A DNA stretch of 64,000 nt. Origin: CATZDY01 sp045599035 (lineage in GTDB: Bacteria; Bacillota; Desulfotomaculia; Desulfotomaculales; Desulfocucumaceae). The notes below the pieces were generated by a model that saw nothing but the letters and a program-made list of their open reading frames with translations, had not been told where the DNA came from and searched no databases. Location of the stretch: contig JAZRVI010000031.1 of assembly GCA_045599035.1 (NCBI GenBank), positions 1-64,000 on the forward strand, given 5' to 3'. Made by a program: the position numbers and the translations under genes. Of this stretch, positions 1-8,508 are shown one piece after another (positions within the stretch are counted from its first letter, which is position 1; the number at the start of each line of letters is the position of its first letter).

Positions 1-120
1 AGGATGAAAGACTTATCCATTCGTACAATGAAGTGTGATTGCGGACTAACAATCAGCAGAGATCAAAATGCAGCAATCAATATCAAAAACGAAGGTCTGC
101 GTATACTGAAATCTGCGTAA
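1..120 (+). pseudogene. tnpB: TnpB C-terminal fragment, IS200/IS605 element cut by window edge
   Basis: The frame is open from base 1 and ends in TAA at 118-120. It encodes the end of a TnpB protein, with the sequence SRDQNAAINIKN that contains the last RuvC aspartate and the Asn-Ala-Ala signature. A near-identical copy lies at 16874-16994, differing at only a few bases in this stretch. Only the last 39 codons are visible, so it cannot be told whether the gene was intact upstream. The stretch up to 260 continues as the right end of the same element. Confidence 0.8.
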
Positions 121-260
121 ATCTTCAAATACATGGTAGGCTGGGAACCAGCCGAACCTGACGCCTGTGGACATTATGTAAGACTTGAGCTAACGATTAT
201 GTTAGCCAGGCAGTAGTGGTTGAAGCAGGAAGCTCGGCAATTTATTGCCGAGTAGTTCAC
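121..260 (+). ncRNA. IS605 right end / putative omega-RNA 3' part
   Basis: The 140 bases after the tnpB stop match 16995-17138 closely, up to and including GAGTAGTTCAC at 250-260, after which the two loci diverge completely. This marks 260 as the transposon right boundary. The last stem, CTCGGCAA paired with TTGCCGAG, has a different sequence but the same pairing in the other copy. In TnpB systems the omega-RNA overlaps the tnpB 3' end and runs through the right end into flanking DNA, which acts as guide; here that would start at 261. The RNA role is inferred from the family. Confidence 0.6.
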
Positions 261-337
261 GGTAGTTACTTCTAGCTTTTTACATGAAAATCCTGCTGAG
301 AATAAATAAAATCAAGCTTTCAGCCCAGTTAAGAATA

Positions 338-346
338 TGTTATAAT
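338..346 (+). promoter_or_regulatory. Extended -10 promoter upstream of the Na/Pi cotransporter
   Basis: TGTTATAAT gives a perfect -10 hexamer at 341-346 with a TG extension. No good -35 hexamer is seen, as expected for an extended -10 promoter. The gene starts about 100 bases downstream. Confidence 0.5.
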
Positions 347-448
347 CTAAAAGGAAATCAATTCTATATGGCTATTTATGGAAAAGAAGGAGGTGTTAAG
401 CGGTAAGTATTGTTAAAGGCAAGAAAAGCTATTTGATGGAGGATAAAA

Positions 449-2173
449 ATGGATGTGCAGCAAATGATCTTTTCCGCCTTGGGCGGTTTAGGCATGTTTT
501 TATTCGGAATTCATTTTATGTCAGAAGGTTTGCAATTAGCAGCCGGTGATCGTTTGAGAGTTTTTCTGGAGGCTGGAACCAAAACCCCAATCAGGGGGAT
601 TATTACGGGGATAATTGTTACCGCTTTAATTCAAAGCAGCAGCGGAACCACCGTTATTACGGTAGGTCTGGTTAACGCTGGTTTGCTGTCTTTGCGGCAG
701 GCCATTGGAATTATTATGGGAGCCAATATTGGAACCACCGTCACTGCCTACTTAATCGGGATAAGTCTGGAAGAATATTCATTGCCGATGATTGCGGTCG
801 GGATTATCATGTTATTTTTTATCAAAAATAAACGGGTAACCAATATTGGACAAATTATCTGTGGTTTTGGAATGTTGTTTTATGGTATGGGGATTATGGG
901 CGAAGGGCTTAGTCCCTTAAAGGATCTGCCTTTCTTTGCCAACCTGATGCTGCAGGTGCAGGATCACGCTATTCTGGGCGTAGCCGTGGGAACCGTCTTT
1001 ACCATGCTGATTCAAAGCAGTGCAGCTACGATAGGGATTATTCAGGAGTTGGCTTCTCAGGGTGCTGTTTCCCTGTATCAATCCATTCCTTTAATGCTGG
1101 GCAGTAATATCGGGACAACCATTACCGCTTTGCTGGCCTGTATCGGAGCTTCGGTGGCAGCTCGCAGAACGGCCGTGAGCCATACTATTTTTAACCTGAT
1201 TGGAGCAATTATTTTTACTCCTCTTTTGATCATAGGGGTTTTTATTCCTTTGATTACCGGGATTACCAATTTGATTTTGTATTTTGTCCCAGGAGATGTG
1301 AGCTTTGCCAGCCTTAATATTAAAATGCAAATTGCTCAGGCTCACGGTATTTTTAACATCATTAACACTTTGGTTCTGCTGCCTTTTGTGGGATTGTTAG
1401 CTAAAATAGTAACTAGAATTATTCCAGAAAAACCGCCAATAGAAAGTGAACAGAAATTTCAGGAGGCTCAGTATCTGGAACCCCGTCTGTTGGTGAACCC
1501 GGCCATGGCTTTGGGACAGGCTCGGCAGGAAATTTTATACATGGGGCAAAGAGTGGAAGATTTTCTGCATGAGTCCTTGCAATTATTTTACAATCTTTCC
1601 TTTGGAGAAGATACTTTAAAGGATCTGGCAGCTCGGGAAGAACAAATTGACAAACTGGAAGAAGATATTATTCGTTATCTGGTCAAGCTTTCTTCGGCTC
1701 AAAAAATTTCCCAACAACAATCGGAATATGTGGCTTCTTTGACTCAGCTTGCCCATGATTTGGAAAGAATTGGCGATCATGCAGATAATGTAGTAGAACT
1801 GGCTGTTTATGGTAAGCAAAATAATATTCGCTTCAGCAAAACGGCGGAAGAACATGTGCATACTATGGCAGATTTGGTGGAAAAAACGGTTAAGCTGGCT
1901 GTGGACTCTCTGCGAGAGGGAGATTCTCAATTGGCTCGCAAGGTTCTGCAAAATGAAGATATAATTGACCAATTAGAAAAAGAATATCGTTATGGTCATA
2001 TTAGCCGAATGAATATCGGGAAATGCAGTGGTTTTGAAGGATCTGTATTTTTGGATATTCTGAGCAATATGGAGAGAATTGGCGATCACTCTGTTAATAT
2101 TGCTGAATATGTAATTCAAGGTTTGGCTTATTCCGAAAAGAACCTGGACAAAAACAAGGTGAAAAAAGATTGA
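449..2173 (+). CDS. Na/Pi cotransporter family protein with C-terminal PhoU domain
   Basis: This 574-residue membrane protein belongs to the NptA/YjbB-type sodium-phosphate cotransporter family. Two inverted repeats of membrane segments each carry the family QSS motif: IQSSSGTT near residue 61 and IQSSAATI near residue 190. After the last membrane helix (about residue 330) there is a soluble PhoU-like helical domain with the repeated pattern ERIGDHADN and ERIGDHSVN. Such proteins move phosphate with sodium, often as exporters. The start is ATG 449 behind GGAGG. The gene lies between two transposon ends, the right end at 260 and the orphan left end at 2181, but is itself intact. Substrate direction is not visible from sequence. 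Confidence 0.9.
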   Translation: MDVQQMIFSALGGLGMFLFGIHFMSEGLQLAAGDRLRVFLEAGTKTPIRGIITGIIVTALIQSSSGTTVITVGLVNAGLLSLRQAIGIIMGANIGTTVTAYLIGISLEEYSLPMIAVGIIMLFFIKNKRVTNIGQIICGFGMLFYGMGIMGEGLSPLKDLPFFANLMLQVQDHAILGVAVGTVFTMLIQSSAATIGIIQELASQGAVSLYQSIPLMLGSNIGTTITALLACIGASVAARRTAVSHTIFNLIGAIIFTPLLIIGVFIPLITGITNLILYFVPGDVSFASLNIKMQIAQAHGIFNIINTLVLLPFVGLLAKIVTRIIPEKPPIESEQKFQEAQYLEPRLLVNPAMALGQARQEILYMGQRVEDFLHESLQLFYNLSFGEDTLKDLAAREEQIDKLEEDIIRYLVKLSSAQKISQQQSEYVASLTQLAHDLERIGDHADNVVELAVYGKQNNIRFSKTAEEHVHTMADLVEKTVKLAVDSLREGDSQLARKVLQNEDIIDQLEKEYRYGHISRMNIGKCSGFEGSVFLDILSNMERIGDHSVNIAEYVIQGLAYSEKNLDKNKVKKD

Positions 2174-2180
2174 TTTGGCT

Positions 2181-2245
2181 TTAACACGCCGTGAGCAAGA
2201 AATCCCCCATCTCTATAGGTGGCGGGATGAATTGCGATAAACACG
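2181..2245 (+). mobile_element. Orphan IS605 left end
   Basis: These 65 bases, from TTAACACGCCGTGAGCAAG to ATAAACACG, are the same as 15833-15896 apart from one extra C. The second copy heads a TnpA/TnpB element, so this is that element's left end. No transposase gene follows here: unrelated sequence begins at once after ACACG. It sits only seven bases after the stop codon of the Na/Pi cotransporter. Confidence 0.75.
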
Positions 2246-2408
2246 CAGGGCAACAGCATTTAACTTTTTTGAAAAGCTAAATGCACCTCCAAAAAGCGAT
2301 TCAGGTGATATTTAGCACTTTTATCTAAGATTGAGGCTTGCAAAGCGTGAATATTATTCGTGACTTTGACAATTATTTTGCATAAATATGCAAATGCTGT
2401 TGCCCTGC
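2245..2408. repeat. 164-bp segment bounded by a perfect 17-bp inverted repeat
   Basis: GCAGGGCAACAGCATTT at 2245-2261 is exactly complementary to 2392-2408. The segment between is A+T rich. A minus-strand reading frame runs through it and beyond (up to about 2442); its peptide is not recognised, and it could be the eroded end of a transposase. The shape fits a small foldback or MITE-like element, or a solo remnant of a terminal-inverted-repeat transposon. No target duplication is evident. Confidence 0.5.
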
Positions 2409-2460
2409 TCCTGACTTGGACTAATTGACAAGGGATTGACAAAATGATAGACTGAATTTA

Positions 2461-2640
2461 GTCAACTACCCACCCACTAAAGTGAATGGGCTTGTAATTG
2501 CCTAGTCGTAGTAACGGCTTATGCCTCCGACCTTTAAATCCCAATAGACACTGCTGCCTAAAGTGGCGTTACATCATGGGACGGTTGACAATGCCCCTGA
2601 CATCTCAGATATGCTGAGGTGCCACTGTATCCGGTACCTG
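2461..2640 (-). ncRNA. Right end / putative omega-RNA of the intact TnpB
   Basis: Read on the minus strand, the last codons of tnpB are followed by about 140 non-coding bases. They contain GGTCGGAGGCATAAGCCG and end in a hairpin whose 3' side runs GTGGGTGGGTAGTTGAC, stopping at 2461. The same hairpin and end occur as a solo copy at 41440-41466. This is the usual layout of an IS605-family right end doubling as omega-RNA. The guide would be the reverse complement of 2460 downward, beginning TAAATTCAGTCTATCATTTT. Confidence 0.55.
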
Positions 2641-3753
2641 ACCATCAGAGAGATAGTTAATTCCCATGCGATACAGATTCATTGCTCCAATACGGTCATC
2701 GTTAGAGGTATAACCGCAATTTTTACATTTGAATATATGTAATTTCTTATTACGGTTAGCCTTTTCGGTATGTCCGCATTTAGGACAACATTGACTCGTA
2801 TAATGAGGGTCAACTTTGATAACCGAGCTTTGTCTTCTCTTTGCCTTGTAGATTAGTTTTTGTTCAAGGTCGAAAAAAGACCAGGATACAATTTCGTATC
2901 TATGCTTTGTTAAGACCTTTTCGGTTGCAGAACGAATACCAGTTAAATCTTCAAGGACAAATAAAGTATGACCTGGATTATTTTCAACGAGTGCCTTAGA
3001 GACACAATGATTTACATCCTGCATCCAACGGTTTTCTCGTTGTCCAATAGCCCTTAGTCTACGCCTTGAAGAAGGAGTACCCGTCTGCTGTAATTGTTTA
3101 CGAAGCTGCTTGTATTCAGCCCGTTTTTGCTTTATCTCCTTTCCGCTAATAAAGGTTGATTTTTGATTACTGTCATAAGCAGCAACTACAAAATTAATAC
3201 CCCTGTCGATACCTACGACATTTTGTATATCAAAATATTCGCTGGTTTCGACTTCAAAGGATACAGGGATATGTAAATAATATTTACCGTGCTTTTGTGC
3301 TAATTTTGCAGTACCGAATTTATAAATCTTACTATCAAAATACTGCTCCATACCTTTTGAAAAGTAGGGGAGTTTAATACGGCCAGACAATGTGTTTACA
3401 GAGAACTTTTCCTGCGTTAAGGAATAATCTCTGTTCCATACCAAGTCGTATTGAGGTTTTTTAAAAACTGGTTTTATCCATTCATTTTTGGTTTTGAGAA
3501 TGGCCTTATATCGAGCTATTACTGTACGAACTGCAGAAACAGCCATTTGAGATTTAAGACCATACTCACTACGGAGGGCAGCATATGTTTCGTCTTGCAA
3601 AGAATAACGAGACAGGTTATGCGTTTTATACACGCAATCGGAAACATAATTACAAGCATCACGATATGCCGTCATCGTATTATCTAATGCAAGACGGTCA
3701 CTTTCCCTAGTTAAGATTTGTATTTTTGCAGTAATTGTAATTGTTTCCAACAT
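2605..3753 (-). CDS. tnpB: RNA-guided endonuclease TnpB, IS200/IS605 family, intact
   Basis: This 382-residue protein has every TnpB landmark. There is an N-terminal OrfB helix-turn-helix region, a RuvC motif I in GIDRGI (about residue 182), motif II in FVLEDLTGI (about 270), a zinc finger with CCPKCG and CKNCG, and motif III in NDDRIGAMNL. TnpB is a programmable nuclease that uses an omega-RNA from the transposon right end to cut at a TAM-flanked target, and this keeps IS200/IS605 elements in the genome. No TnpA lies beside it, so the element cannot move by itself. There is no stop or frameshift. The start is ATG at 3751-3753 after AGGGGA. Confidence 0.93.
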   Translation of the reverse strand: MLETITITAKIQILTRESDRLALDNTMTAYRDACNYVSDCVYKTHNLSRYSLQDETYAALRSEYGLKSQMAVSAVRTVIARYKAILKTKNEWIKPVFKKPQYDLVWNRDYSLTQEKFSVNTLSGRIKLPYFSKGMEQYFDSKIYKFGTAKLAQKHGKYYLHIPVSFEVETSEYFDIQNVVGIDRGINFVVAAYDSNQKSTFISGKEIKQKRAEYKQLRKQLQQTGTPSSRRRLRAIGQRENRWMQDVNHCVSKALVENNPGHTLFVLEDLTGIRSATEKVLTKHRYEIVSWSFFDLEQKLIYKAKRRQSSVIKVDPHYTSQCCPKCGHTEKANRNKKLHIFKCKNCGYTSNDDRIGAMNLYRMGINYLSDGQVPDTVAPQHI

Positions 3754-3840
3754 ATAAAATCCCCTGCTGATTTTTTCACCAAGACTATTATATGATAATT
3801 TTTAGCGAAAGTCAATATTTGAGATGGATTGATTTAAAAA

Positions 3841-3883
3841 GGCTCCTCTCATCCATCAAGAGGAATGGGCTTCCGCCTCCGAC
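3841..3883 (-). mobile_element. Second IS605-type right-end remnant
   Basis: On the minus strand this reads GTCGGAGGCGGAAGCCCATT followed by the stem CCTCTT...AGAGG. It repeats the GTCGGAGGC...AAGCCCATT string of the right end at 2461-2540, but no TnpB gene precedes it. It is best read as the stub of another element lying directly upstream of the intact one. Confidence 0.5.
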
Positions 3884-4057
3884 AAACAAAATAATTTTGT
3901 TTATGAGTGAAAAAGCGGTTGAAAAGCCGGATTGACAGGTCTTGGCTGCAAAGGCGGATGGGAGCTGGAACAGTAAAGAAGTATATATAAATGTGCATAA
4001 AGATTTATTGATTAATTATAGATATATGATATAATTAATTAAAGAGATGAAATGTCA

Positions 4058-4690
4058 ATGAAGTATTACTCCATTGATAAATTTTCAAAACTTATCGGGA
4101 AGACGAAACAGACATTAAGGAATTGAGATAAAAAGGGAATTTTTAAACCTTTTTATAAATTGCTCACGGGCGAAAACCTCATGTGCTTCAGCAGCATGGG
4201 AGCGTCAAATGGCAGCTAGTGGTTATAGGTACTATTTTCAACAATAACTTAATCACTTTCCTGGTATAAAAAATCAGGAAACTGAAATTACTGTCTTTAG
4301 TGCCAGACTGCAAGGTAAAAAAGCCAATAAAGCAAATGTAATACAAATGCCGGAAATATGGTCTTGCTTTTATTAAGGCTGATCGGTGGCTTCCGTTGTC
4401 TGAGACTCGCAGTAAGTATGGAGTTATATGGAAATTTAAGCCCCTGGAGTGTTATACAAGCCAAAGCAGCTTTCCAGCGAAATGGGATGCTGTGAATGGG
4501 GAATTAAACATGGCTTTATAGATTTTTATAAGGTTTTGGCAACGGTTAATAGCTTTCGACAAACTACACCGTTGAGAAAACGAGGCTGATTCGTTGTTGA
4601 GGAATTTACTGGAATACCGGAGCGGGAAGCTCCGTTTCTATGTCAGGCATCGGAGTCAGAACTAAAAGCGGGTTTAGCAATAATAAGCTT
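4058..4690 (+). pseudogene. Decayed IS607-like element (TnpA HTH plus TnpB remnant)
   Basis: ATG 4058 opens a MerR-like helix-turn-helix, MKYYSIDKFSKLIGKTKQTL, typical of the IS607 serine recombinase TnpA. A TGA at 4124 replaces the Trp expected after ...TLRN. A second piece, SGYRYYFQQ-stop-LNHF near 4213-4260, matches the end of the same domain. Around 4370-4430 a frame reads ADRWLPLSETRSKYG, recognisable as the TnpB zinc-finger approach (normally DRWFPSSKTCSKCG), with its cysteines lost. Stops and frame changes occur throughout. Near 4617-4640 a CGGAGC/GCTCCG hairpin may be its right end. I see no functional gene between 3754 and 4707. Confidence 0.6.
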
Positions 4691-4707
4691 AGAAATTGGG
4701 TGTTTTG

Positions 4708-5670
4708 ATGCTGGAATTTTTTTCGGAGATTACCCTGGATTTAAATGAAGTGGAAAAAAAGTTAAAAGAAGTTACCATAGATTCTGATCCTTTTATCAGT
4801 CAGAATACCAATTTATTGTTGGATTCCGGAGGAAAACGGCTGCGTCCGGCCTTTAGCCTGTTGGGAGCCAAATTAGCCAATTATGATTTATCCCAGGTCT
4901 TGCCCCTGGCGGTGGCCATTGAAATTTTTCATATGGCTACCTTGGTGCATGATGATGTGGTGGATTGTTCTCTGACTCGGCGAGGACAGCCTACAGTTAA
5001 AGCTTTGCGGGGTAATCGGATTTCTACTCATTTGGGAAATTATCTTTTGGCCAAAGCTTTGATTTTGTTTTCCCAATATCCTAATCCTCTGATTCCTGCG
5101 GTTATGTCCGAGGTTAGCTTTAAGATTTGTCAAGGAGAACTTTATCAAATCCAAACCTTGCAGGACAGCTCGCAAAATTTGAAAAATTACTTTTATCGAA
5201 TTAACCGCAAAACTGCCGTACTGCTGGCGGCTAGTTGTCAGCTGGGGGCAGTAGCCTGTGGAGCAGGCTGGGAAATTTATCAGCCCCTCCGGCGTTATGG
5301 GCATTGCATGGGTATGGCTTTTCAGATTGCCGATGACATTTTGGATTTTACGGCGACTGCCAAAACTCTGGGCAAGCCGGTGGGTAATGACCTAAAAGAA
5401 GGTATTATCACTTTGCCGGTTATTTGGGCTTTACAGGATTCCCCGCAAAAGAAAAAGCTGCGTGAATTGTTGCTCCTAAAAAGCAAGAGTGAGACAGATA
5501 TTGCTGAAATGCTGGAATTGGTCAAAGCCAGCGGCAGTATTGAGCGAACCCGGAACCTGGCTTTTCGATATGTACAAAAGGCCAAGGAACATTTGGCGGG
5601 GCTGCCTGATTTGCCTGCCAGAGATATTTTGGAGATGCTGGCCGAATTTGTAGTTGAACGAGAATATTAG
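4708..5670 (+). CDS. Trans-polyprenyl diphosphate synthase (HepT/IspB type)
   Basis: This roughly 320-residue enzyme condenses isopentenyl diphosphate onto an allylic primer to make the prenyl tail of menaquinone or an undecaprenyl-type carrier. Both aspartate-rich motifs are present: HDDVVD in the first helix pair (DDxxD, about residue 85) and ADDILDF (about 210), together with the GGKRLRP motif near residue 45. Long-chain synthases of this type often work with a small partner subunit that is not encoded here. ATG 4708 is preferred over TTG 4696 because conserved sequence begins soon after it, though the ribosome binding site is weak. The gene is followed after ten bases by sirC, suggesting joint transcription. 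Confidence 0.88.
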   Translation: MLEFFSEITLDLNEVEKKLKEVTIDSDPFISQNTNLLLDSGGKRLRPAFSLLGAKLANYDLSQVLPLAVAIEIFHMATLVHDDVVDCSLTRRGQPTVKALRGNRISTHLGNYLLAKALILFSQYPNPLIPAVMSEVSFKICQGELYQIQTLQDSSQNLKNYFYRINRKTAVLLAASCQLGAVACGAGWEIYQPLRRYGHCMGMAFQIADDILDFTATAKTLGKPVGNDLKEGIITLPVIWALQDSPQKKKLRELLLLKSKSETDIAEMLELVKASGSIERTRNLAFRYVQKAKEHLAGLPDLPARDILEMLAEFVVEREY

Positions 5671-5680
5671 GAGTGTATAA

Positions 5681-6322
5681 TTGTTTTATCCGATTTTTTT
5701 GAATATAGAGGCTAAAAATTGCTTGGTAATTGGTGGCGGCAAGGTAGCTTTGCGGAAGGTTTTGAGTTTGTTGCAGGCTCAGGCTCAGGTTAGGGTCATA
5801 AGTCCGAAGCTTGAGCCAGAATTACAGAAATTGAATCAACAGGGTAAGATTGAATATATTCAGACTGTTTATCAAAGTAAATGGCTGGAGGGAGCTTTTT
5901 TGGTCATCTCTGCTCTTGATGATCCGCAGGCGGCCAGACAAATTGCTCAGGACTGCCGGGAAAGAAATTTATTGCTTAATTCGGTTTTGGAGCCGGAATT
6001 GGGTAATTTTCAGGTTCCAGCCACTTGCCAGCGGGGTGAATTGCAGCTTGCAGTTTCTACTGGAGGGCAAAGTCCGCTTTTGGCTCGGATTATCAAAGAA
6101 CAACTGGAAGCTGAATTTGGGGAAGAATATCAGGAATTGCTGCAGGTTTTGGAACAGGTAAGACAGGAAATCAAACAGAAAATTTCGGACTCGCAAAAGC
6201 GGCAGGAAATCTATAAACAAATTTTAAATCAGGATGTTGTGAACTTAATTAAACAAGGCAGACTTAATATAGCAAAGGAGCGGATTGTTAATGCCGATTG
6301 TAGTGGCAGGAGTCAATCATAA
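5681..6322 (+). CDS. sirC: Precorrin-2 dehydrogenase / sirohydrochlorin ferrochelatase
   Basis: This 213-residue protein resembles the N-terminal half of CysG (Met8/SirC/YlnF family). It oxidises precorrin-2 with NAD to sirohydrochlorin, and some members also insert iron. A Rossmann fold opens with LVIGGGKVALRK near residue 15, and the family segment STGGQSPLLARIIKEQLE lies near 130. It starts at TTG 5681 behind AGGAG. It overlaps hemA by about 30 bases and stands at the head of a tetrapyrrole operon whose other members make its substrate, which supports the call. Confidence 0.88.
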   Translation: MFYPIFLNIEAKNCLVIGGGKVALRKVLSLLQAQAQVRVISPKLEPELQKLNQQGKIEYIQTVYQSKWLEGAFLVISALDDPQAARQIAQDCRERNLLLNSVLEPELGNFQVPATCQRGELQLAVSTGGQSPLLARIIKEQLEAEFGEEYQELLQVLEQVRQEIKQKISDSQKRQEIYKQILNQDVVNLIKQGRLNIAKERIVNADCSGRSQS

Positions 6323-7559
6323 AACAGCCCCGGTGGAAATCCGGGAAAGATTGGCTTTTTCCGAAAATCATATCCGGGAGTTTCTGACCCTCCTCCCCGC
6401 TTCTTCTTTTATTTCGGGAGTAGTGCTTTCTACCTGCAACCGTACCGAAATTTATGCAGCCCTTAAAGAAAATTCCGACCCGCAGCAGGGTATTGGAGAA
6501 CTGAAAAGCTTTTTGGCTGCTAAAGCCGGTTTTCCCCAGGAAAAAATAAATAAGTATTTGTATTTTTGTCAAGGCTATGAAGCGGTTCAACATCTTTTTA
6601 GGGTAATTTCCGGCCTGGATTCCATGATCTTGGGAGAAACTCAGATTTTGGGACAGGTTAAAAAAGCTTATCAAATTACCTGCAGGCAAAATCAAGCCAA
6701 CAGCCTGATTCATAATTTATTCCAGCAGGCACTTTCGGTGGGGAAAAAGGTCAGAACTCAAACCGGAATTGATCAAAATTCCGTTTCAGTCAGTTATACC
6801 GCTGTGGAATTGGCCAAACAGATTTTTGGAGATTTGCATGATCGAACGGTTTTGATTCTGGGAGCCGGTAAGATGAGTGAATTAACCGCTTTGCATTTGG
6901 TGGCCAATGGAGTTAGCAGCGTGATTGTTTCCAATCGCTCCTATGACCGAGCGGTGGAGTTGGCCGCCCGTTTTAAAGGGTTGGCTGTTCGTTTTGATCA
7001 ACTGCAAAAATATTTGCTCCAGTCTGATATTGTGATTAGCTGTACGGCGGCAGCTCACTTTATTATCCGAAAATCAGAGATGGAAACTCTTTTGCAGCCC
7101 TATCCAGATAAAAAAATTATGCTGATTGATATTGCGGTTCCCCGGGATATTGAACCGGAAGTAGGAGCTTTGCCCGGAGTGAGCCTGTATAATGTAGATG
7201 ATTTGAATCAGGTAATAGATACTCATTTGGAGGAAAGGCAGCAAGCAGCCAAGCAAGCCGAACAGATTATTAAAGCTGAGGTGGATGAATTTAGTCGTTG
7301 GTATGCTGCCCAGCTTGTTACTCCTGTAATTACCAATTTGCGAGGCTGGGGTGAGGCAATTAAAAAACAGGAGCTGGACAAGGCTTTGGCTGCTTTGGGG
7401 CAGCTTTCCGAACACGATCAGAAAGTTGTGTGTTCTTTGGCCGCTGGGATTGTGAATAAACTTTTACATAATCCTACCGCCAATTTGAAAAAATATGCCT
7501 TGACACCGGAAGGCAGTCAGTATGTACAAGTGAGTCGGGATTTATTTGGCTTGGATTAA
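6291..7559 (+). CDS. hemA: Glutamyl-tRNA reductase
   Basis: HemA makes glutamate-1-semialdehyde from glutamyl-tRNA with NADPH, the first step of C5 tetrapyrrole synthesis. The protein shows VVLSTCNRTEIY with the catalytic cysteine near residue 49, the signature GLDSMILGETQILGQV near 100-115, and an NADPH-binding fold with LILGAGKMSELTA near 185. The length of about 422 residues is normal. Two starts are possible: ATG 6291 and TTG 6285, both behind AAAGGAG. ATG with a 10-base spacing is preferred. The start lies inside the end of sirC, so translation is probably coupled. Confidence 0.95.
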   Translation: MPIVVAGVNHKTAPVEIRERLAFSENHIREFLTLLPASSFISGVVLSTCNRTEIYAALKENSDPQQGIGELKSFLAAKAGFPQEKINKYLYFCQGYEAVQHLFRVISGLDSMILGETQILGQVKKAYQITCRQNQANSLIHNLFQQALSVGKKVRTQTGIDQNSVSVSYTAVELAKQIFGDLHDRTVLILGAGKMSELTALHLVANGVSSVIVSNRSYDRAVELAARFKGLAVRFDQLQKYLLQSDIVISCTAAAHFIIRKSEMETLLQPYPDKKIMLIDIAVPRDIEPEVGALPGVSLYNVDDLNQVIDTHLEERQQAAKQAEQIIKAEVDEFSRWYAAQLVTPVITNLRGWGEAIKKQELDKALAALGQLSEHDQKVVCSLAAGIVNKLLHNPTANLKKYALTPEGSQYVQVSRDLFGLD

Positions 7560-7569
7560 GAGGATGGTT

Positions 7570-8508
7570 ATGAAGAAAAAAATAGTTATCGGAACCAGGG
7601 ACAGCCAGTTGGCCTTGTGGCAAGCCAATTGGGTTAAACAGCAGTTAGAAAGGCTTTTTCCGGAACGGGAATTTGTTCTCAAATGCTTTCGCACCAAAGG
7701 AGATCGGATTCTCCATACTTCTTTGGCCAAGATCGGGGATAAGGGATTGTTTACTCAGGAATTGGAAGCGGGTCTGCTGTCCGGAGAGGTTGATTTGGCG
7801 GTACATAGCCTGAAGGATTTGCCGACAATCTTGCCGGAAGGATTGGAGATTGGGGCTTTTTGTCTTCGGGAAAACCCTTTGGATGTTCTGGTGGCCAAAG
7901 CAGGTCTGACTTTGGCCGAGCTGCCCCAGGGAGCGAAAATTGGAACCAGCAGTTTGCGGAGAACGGCTCAGCTTTTGGCCTTGCGGCCGGATTTGCAGAT
8001 AGAAGTAATTCGAGGTAATGTTCCCACTCGTCTGCGGAAGCTTCAGGAAAGCGATTTAGCTGGGATAATTTTGGCTTATGCCGGGGTACATCGGCTGGAG
8101 CTGGATTCGGAAATCAGTCAGATTCTGGAGCCGGAAATTTGTCTGCCGGCGGTGGGTCAGGGAATTGTGGGCTTGGAAATTGCGGCTGATCAGGCAGAAA
8201 TCAGGGAATTGACGGCAGCTTTGGATAATCCGGATTCTCGATCCTGCGGAACAGCCGAAAGAGCCTTTATGCGAAAGCTGGAAGGCGGGTGTCAGGTGCC
8301 TATGGGAGCTTTGGCTCAAATAGTCGGTTCGGATTTAATTCTATCCGGGGTGGTAGCTGATTTGGACGGACAACAGGTTTTAAAATCAAGCTGTCAGGGC
8401 AGCCGCCAGCAGGCTGAGTTTTTGGGTGAAAGTCTGGCTCAGAAATTACTGGAGCAGGGAGCAGGAGAAATTTTAGAGAAAGTGCGGGAATTTACTTATG
8501 GCAAATAA
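7570..8508 (+). CDS. hemC: Porphobilinogen deaminase (hydroxymethylbilane synthase)
   Basis: HemC polymerises four porphobilinogen units into hydroxymethylbilane on a dipyrromethane cofactor. The cofactor cysteine is in LEGGCQVPMGA (about residue 241). Other family marks are IGTRDSQLALWQ at the N-terminus, VHSLKDLP near 75 and GTSSLRRTAQL near 125. The length of 312 residues is usual. ATG 7570 is chosen because AAGAGG lies seven bases before it; ATG 7564 is too close to that site. It follows hemA directly and overlaps the next gene by 11 bases. Confidence 0.95.
   Translation: MKKKIVIGTRDSQLALWQANWVKQQLERLFPEREFVLKCFRTKGDRILHTSLAKIGDKGLFTQELEAGLLSGEVDLAVHSLKDLPTILPEGLEIGAFCLRENPLDVLVAKAGLTLAELPQGAKIGTSSLRRTAQLLALRPDLQIEVIRGNVPTRLRKLQESDLAGIILAYAGVHRLELDSEISQILEPEICLPAVGQGIVGLEIAADQAEIRELTAALDNPDSRSCGTAERAFMRKLEGGCQVPMGALAQIVGSDLILSGVVADLDGQQVLKSSCQGSRQQAEFLGESLAQKLLEQGAGEILEKVREFTYGK

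Noticed and set aside
3888..3911. A/T palindrome AAACAAAATAATTTTGTTT
   Set aside because: Low-complexity palindrome in decayed transposon sequence with no linked gene; likely chance.
4888..5304. Long minus-strand frame inside the prenyl synthase gene
   Set aside because: Shadow of the real gene; no ribosome binding site and no recognisable protein.
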